Of a stretch of DNA of 64,000 bases, positions 60,748 through 64,000 are shown piece after piece. The notes under the pieces are model-generated. The model saw only the letters and a list, made by a program, of their open reading frames with translations, was not told the origin of the DNA and ran no database searches. Numbering within the stretch: position 1 is the first letter of the stretch; every line of letters starts with the position of its first letter. The position numbers were made by a program, and so were the translations under genes. Source of the DNA: Enterobacter sp. JUb54 (GTDB lineage Bacteria; Pseudomonadota; Gammaproteobacteria; Enterobacterales; Enterobacteriaceae); assembly GCF_014298075.1 (NCBI RefSeq), contig NZ_CP060418.1, positions 2,356,001-2,420,000 of the forward strand. Direction: 5' to 3'.

Positions 60748-61473
60748 TCAGGAGCCAAAATGACCCTGCAGCCGGTAACGACTGCCTGGGAACAGGAGAC
60801 GGGCGTGGGAGACGATGTGGGTGGTAGACCAGGTGCGACGGCGGATCAACAGGCAGGGATCGTGGGCATGGATATGCAGCAGCTCGCACTCTCGTGCGCT
60901 GGCCTGCACCGCTTCGACAATGTGCTCGCCTTCGGTTAGCGGCGCAATCAGCGACAGATAATCATGCGGGGTAGTCAGGGTATAGTCCTGATGGAGATAC
61001 GCCGGGACCACCGCCGCGTTCACGCAGCGGTCCTCGATCTGCACCGGGATATCATTTTCGAAATGGACCATCAGCGAATGGAAAATCCGCGTCCCCTCGG
61101 CGACGTTCAGCGCCGCCGACTGAACCAGATCCGCCTCGGTCTCCTCCAGCAGCAGCACCTCGCAGCGGTGCTGATGGTGACGCGCCGCGATTTCGTCGGC
61201 GATGCTGCGGACTTCAAACAGCGCAGACTGCCCCTTCGGCTCCGCCACAAAAGTGCCCACCCCCTGCAAGCGGACCAGTAAACCTTCATCCGTGAGTTCA
61301 CGCAGCGCCCGATTGATGGTCATGCGGCTAAAGCCAAACTGCGCCACCAGCTCCGCCTCGGAGGGGATCCGGTCATGAGGACGCCAGACGCCACGCTGAA
61401 TCTTTTCGCTGATCGCCTGCTTAACCTTTTCATAGAACGGGGCAGGCGCGGTTCGAGGTTGTGATGAAAACAT
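60748..61473 (-). CDS. hutC: Histidine utilisation repressor HutC (GntR family)
   Basis: A 241-residue repressor with winged helix-turn-helix (about 15-80, FGFSRMTINRALRELTDEGLLVRLQGVGTFVAE) and UTRA domain. Urocanate is the inducer. I start at MFSSQPRTAP (61473), which gives the known HutC length; the longer frame adds 28 residues of a different kind. It is last in hutIGC, and operators are at 60651 and 63721. Confidence 0.93.
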   Translation of the reverse strand: MFSSQPRTAPAPFYEKVKQAISEKIQRGVWRPHDRIPSEAELVAQFGFSRMTINRALRELTDEGLLVRLQGVGTFVAEPKGQSALFEVRSIADEIAARHHQHRCEVLLLEETEADLVQSAALNVAEGTRIFHSLMVHFENDIPVQIEDRCVNAAVVPAYLHQDYTLTTPHDYLSLIAPLTEGEHIVEAVQASARECELLHIHAHDPCLLIRRRTWSTTHIVSHARLLFPGSRYRLQGHFGS

Positions 61474-61529
61474 AGCCTGGCTTTCCTTATTCGCAATGGG
61501 CGGCAAAACGATCACAATATACTGAATCG

Positions 61530-62486
61530 TCAGCGCCACCAATGGGCGATTTGCCATGCCAGCCTGGCCGCCGCGCGGGCGCCCTGGCTGTCGATGTCAA
61601 ACTGCGGATTAAATTCCACCAGATCCACCGCCTGTAGCTTGCCGCTGCGACACAGCGGTTCGACGATCCGCAGCAGCGTCGCCAGCGGCACGCCCAGCGC
61701 GGCAGGCGCCGATACCGCCGGCATCTCGCGCGCCGGGAGCACGTCCAGGTCGATGGTCAGATAGAGCCTGTCGTAGTGCGCAATATTGCGCGCGATTTCC
61801 GGCATCACGCGTGATTCAAAGGCCTCCAGCACCTCGAGGTCTTCAATCACCTGCACCTGACGGCGCGCGGCTTCGTCCCACAGCGCCTGGGTATTCGCCG
61901 CCCGGCTGACGCCAATGCAGGTATAGTGAAAACCTCGCTGCTGCGCCTCGCAGGTCAGCGCCAGCTGGCGGAACGGCGTTCCCGAGCTGGCCTGCTCGCT
62001 CACGCGTAAATCCAGGTGCGCATCGAGGTTGATGATCCCGACTTTTTCTCCCGGAAAAGCATCCAGCACCCCGGCCCCATGAGCGAAGGCGGTTTCATGC
62101 CCGCCCCCCAGCACCAGCGTGCGCTTGCCGGCTTGCTGGCAGGCCGTTACCGCTTCGCGCAACGCCTGCTGGGCCGCCTCCAGCGCATCGCCCGCAACGC
62201 TAATGGTGCCCATATCCACGCAGCGCTCATGACCGTGATGGCTGGCCATATTCGCCAGCGCCCGCCGTAAAGCCTCCGGCCCTTTTTCCGCGCCAGTGCG
62301 CCCGCGATTGCGTCGCACACCTGCATCGCAGGCGAATCCCAACAGGGCGATATCCCCTGCCAGCGCGGCGGGCGTAAAGGCTTCGGCGCGCACGATGGTC
62401 TGAAACAGGCGCAGCGCATTGGCGGCTTCCGCGCTATCGTCACGCCCTTGCCAGATATCTGCGGGGGTAGGTTGCCACAACGTCAT
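61530..62486 (-). CDS. hutG: Formimidoylglutamase HutG
   Basis: A 318-residue Mn-dependent hydrolase of the arginase/ureohydrolase family that splits formiminoglutamate to glutamate and formamide. Metal motifs are [20 protein letters not shown] and TIDLDVLP. I start at MTLWQPTP (62486), which overlaps the hutI stop by 4 bases (ATGA). Confidence 0.94.
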   Translation of the reverse strand: MTLWQPTPADIWQGRDDSAEAANALRLFQTIVRAEAFTPAALAGDIALLGFACDAGVRRNRGRTGAEKGPEALRRALANMASHHGHERCVDMGTISVAGDALEAAQQALREAVTACQQAGKRTLVLGGGHETAFAHGAGVLDAFPGEKVGIINLDAHLDLRVSEQASSGTPFRQLALTCEAQQRGFHYTCIGVSRAANTQALWDEAARRQVQVIEDLEVLEAFESRVMPEIARNIAHYDRLYLTIDLDVLPAREMPAVSAPAALGVPLATLLRIVEPLCRSGKLQAVDLVEFNPQFDIDSQGARAAARLAWQIAHWWR

Positions 62487-63700
62487 TGCATCTCTCCTCG
62501 TACAACGCGATGCCACAGCGGGCTGCGTCCGGGTTCATACACCATCTCCACCGGATGTTCGGCGTCCCAGATGGCAAAGTTGGCGACAAACCCCTCCGCC
62601 AGCTGGCCGTGGCTGTGGTGACGCCCCAGCGCCTGCGCGGCATGACGGGTAACCCCCGCCCACGCCTCTTCCGGCGTCAGGCCAAACTTCACGCAGGCCA
62701 TATTCATCGCCAGATGCAGGCTGGCGAACGGGCTGGTGCCCGGATTGTAATCGGTCGCCACCGCCATCGGGACCCGATACTGCCGCAGCAGTTCGACCGG
62801 CGGTTTGCGGGTTTCATTGAGGAAATAGAACGCGCCGGGCAGCAGCACCGCCACCGTCGCGCTGCGGCTCATGGCCGCGACGCCCTCTTCCGTCAGATAC
62901 TCAATATGGTCGGCAGAGAGGCCACGATAGCGGCTCACCAGCTGCGCTCCGCCAAGGGAGGAGAGCTGTTCCACGTGCCCGCGAACCGGAATGCCGCGCG
63001 CCTGGGCGGCCTGGAAAACGCGTTCGGTTTGCTGCGGGCTGAAGCCGACGTTTTCACAGAACACGTCCACGCTTTCAAACAGCCCCTCTTCCCACAGCGT
63101 CGGCAGCAGGGTTTCACACACCAGCGTAATGTAGTCGTCCGGGCGGTCTTTATATTCCGGCGGCGTGGCGTGGGCGGACAGCAGCGTTGGCGACAGCTCC
63201 AGCCCATTGTTTTCGCCGAGCCGGCGCGCGACCCGCAGCATTTTGCGTTCGTTTTCCAGATCCAGCCCGTAGCCGGACTTGATCTCCAGCGTGGTCACCC
63301 CTTCGCGCAGCAGGCGGTCCAGCCGCTGCTGGGCCAGTACCAGCAACTGTTCTTCGCTGCTGTCGCGGGTGGCGCGCACCGTGGCGTTAATGCCGCCGCC
63401 GTTGGCGCTGATCGTCTGGTAAGAGACGCCGTTCAGCCGCTGCTCCCACTCCTGCGCCCGGCTGCCGCCGAACACCAGATGGGTATGGCAGTCAATCAGC
63501 CCCGGAGTCAGCAATCTGCCGCCCAGATCGATGCTCCGCCCTGCCGGGGCGACATGTTCAGGCACAATGGCTTCAATCCGGCCATCGCGCACCAGCAGCA
63601 CGTGGTGATCCCGCAAGCCGTAAGGTTGCGAGTCGTGAGGATTCAGGGTGGCGAGACGAGCATTTCGCCAGATAACGCGTTCGGAAGTGGCTTCAGTCAT
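62483..63700 (-). CDS. hutI: Imidazolonepropionase HutI
   Basis: A 405-residue metal-dependent hydrolase of the amidohydrolase family that opens the imidazolone ring. Metal-binding HTH is in [12 protein letters not shown], later His in HVEQLSSLG and the Asp in VATDYNPG. I start at MTEATSERV (63700). An in-frame ATG at 63742 lies between the promoter -35 and -10, and the longest frame starts upstream of the promoter, so both are ruled out. The ribosome site is weak. Confidence 0.92.
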   Translation of the reverse strand: MTEATSERVIWRNARLATLNPHDSQPYGLRDHHVLLVRDGRIEAIVPEHVAPAGRSIDLGGRLLTPGLIDCHTHLVFGGSRAQEWEQRLNGVSYQTISANGGGINATVRATRDSSEEQLLVLAQQRLDRLLREGVTTLEIKSGYGLDLENERKMLRVARRLGENNGLELSPTLLSAHATPPEYKDRPDDYITLVCETLLPTLWEEGLFESVDVFCENVGFSPQQTERVFQAAQARGIPVRGHVEQLSSLGGAQLVSRYRGLSADHIEYLTEEGVAAMSRSATVAVLLPGAFYFLNETRKPPVELLRQYRVPMAVATDYNPGTSPFASLHLAMNMACVKFGLTPEEAWAGVTRHAAQALGRHHSHGQLAEGFVANFAIWDAEHPVEMVYEPGRSPLWHRVVRGEMQ

Positions 63701-63720
63701 ACCGGTCAACTTGTCATGGG

Positions 63721-63759
63721 TTGTATAGACATTTATTTTCATTCCGCAGGGAATGTCAA
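63721..63759 (-). promoter_or_regulatory. hutI promoter with HutC operator
   Basis: On the minus strand TTGACA (-35, 63754-63759) and ATAAAT (-10, 63731-63736) are 17 bases apart. Just downstream, TGTCTATACAA (63721-63731) matches the core of the hutU operator. Its leftmost arm is imperfect, so binding may be weaker than at hutU. Confidence 0.75.
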
Positions 63760-63925
63760 TCAACGCCGGGGTAATTGTTATTTTTTTGTGACCAAACACG
63801 AGGGAAGCCCGGAGAATCTCAACCATTTACACTAACTTTTTCACGCTGCGTCTTCCCGTTTCGCTTAACTTAGTATAAAAAGCAGGTTTTAAAGGCGGTT
63901 ATACCCGTCATTTACGGCTTGCCAA

Positions 63926-63955
63926 CTGACGCGCCTGAATGATTTTTTGTATAAT
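63926..63955 (+). promoter_or_regulatory. Promoter at the right edge, gene beyond the window
   Basis: TATAAT (63950-63955) with CTGACG (63926-63931) 18 bases upstream points right, away from hutI. A GC-rich discriminator (AGCGCCCCC) follows. The gene it serves starts past position 64000. Confidence 0.5.
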
Positions 63956-64000
63956 AGCGCCCCCATAATTCGGGTTGCTTCGAGGCGAAACATCAACACG

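Noticed and set aside
62486-63835. 449-residue open frame on the plus strand opposite hutI
   Set aside because: It mirrors the codon structure of hutI, is rich in His/Gln/Arg as antisense frames of GC-rich genes are, has no ribosome site and shows no recognisable domain.

Overview
The window is a chromosomal segment of an enteric bacterium. Its backbone follows the E. coli K-12 block from ybiT to bioA almost gene for gene, and most proteins are recognisable orthologues. The hut genes next to bio, the NAC/CRP/HutC layout of the hutU promoter and several accessory genes point to the Klebsiella/Raoultella group, the classical gal-hut-bio linkage of K. aerogenes. The species cannot be fixed from this sequence alone. 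I see no rRNA, tRNA, prophage, insertion sequence or CRISPR array.

Layout. 1-2.3 kb: 5' end of ybiT, a tyrosine phosphatase gene and ldtB. 2.3-6.8 kb: an accessory block absent from the E. coli map, with a HigBA toxin-antitoxin pair, a GntR regulator with a 6-phospho-beta-glucosidase, and an aldo/keto reductase. 6.8-10.6 kb: ybiR, mntR, the small gene mntS and opgE. 10.7-18.2 kb: ompX, rhtA, dps, glnHPQ and ybiO. 18.2-24.7 kb: rlmF, a flavin reductase, then mcbA, fiu, ybiX, ybiI and ybiJ. 24.8-38.1 kb: ybiB-dinG, rhlE, cecR-ybhGFSR, ybhQ and ybhP-clsB. 38.2-43.0 kb: ybhL, the molybdenum cofactor genes moaABCDE behind a Moco riboswitch, and ybhK. 43.1-46.7 kb: the polymyxin-resistance operon eptA-basR-basS with a 30-residue gene resembling pmrR behind it. 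46.8-55.8 kb: uvrB, an orphan UrtE-like ABC ATPase, bioDCFB/bioA and ybhB. 55.9-63.7 kb: the histidine-utilisation genes hutT, hutH, hutU, hutC, hutG and hutI.

How the genes work together. Several nitrogen-scavenging functions sit here: the sigma54/NtrC-controlled glutamine transporter glnHPQ, the hut pathway with a NAC site, and the orphan ABC ATPase, which has its own near-perfect sigma54 promoter and upstream NtrC-like sites. SOS control is visible at dinG and uvrB (LexA boxes). Metal control is visible at mntS (MntR box), fiu (Fur boxes) and moaA (ModE box plus riboswitch). Envelope functions include ldtB, opgE, ompX, eptA/basRS and clsB.

The least expected observations are: (1) a 30-codon membrane-peptide gene convergent with basS, with an exact PmrA/BasR box and a 10-bp perfect hairpin that buries its Shine-Dalgarno sequence; (2) the sigma54-dependent UrtE-like ATPase whose ABC signature motif is degenerate and which has no permease partners; (3) twin 12-bp palindromic operators 21 bp apart in front of the beta-glucosidase/GntR pair.
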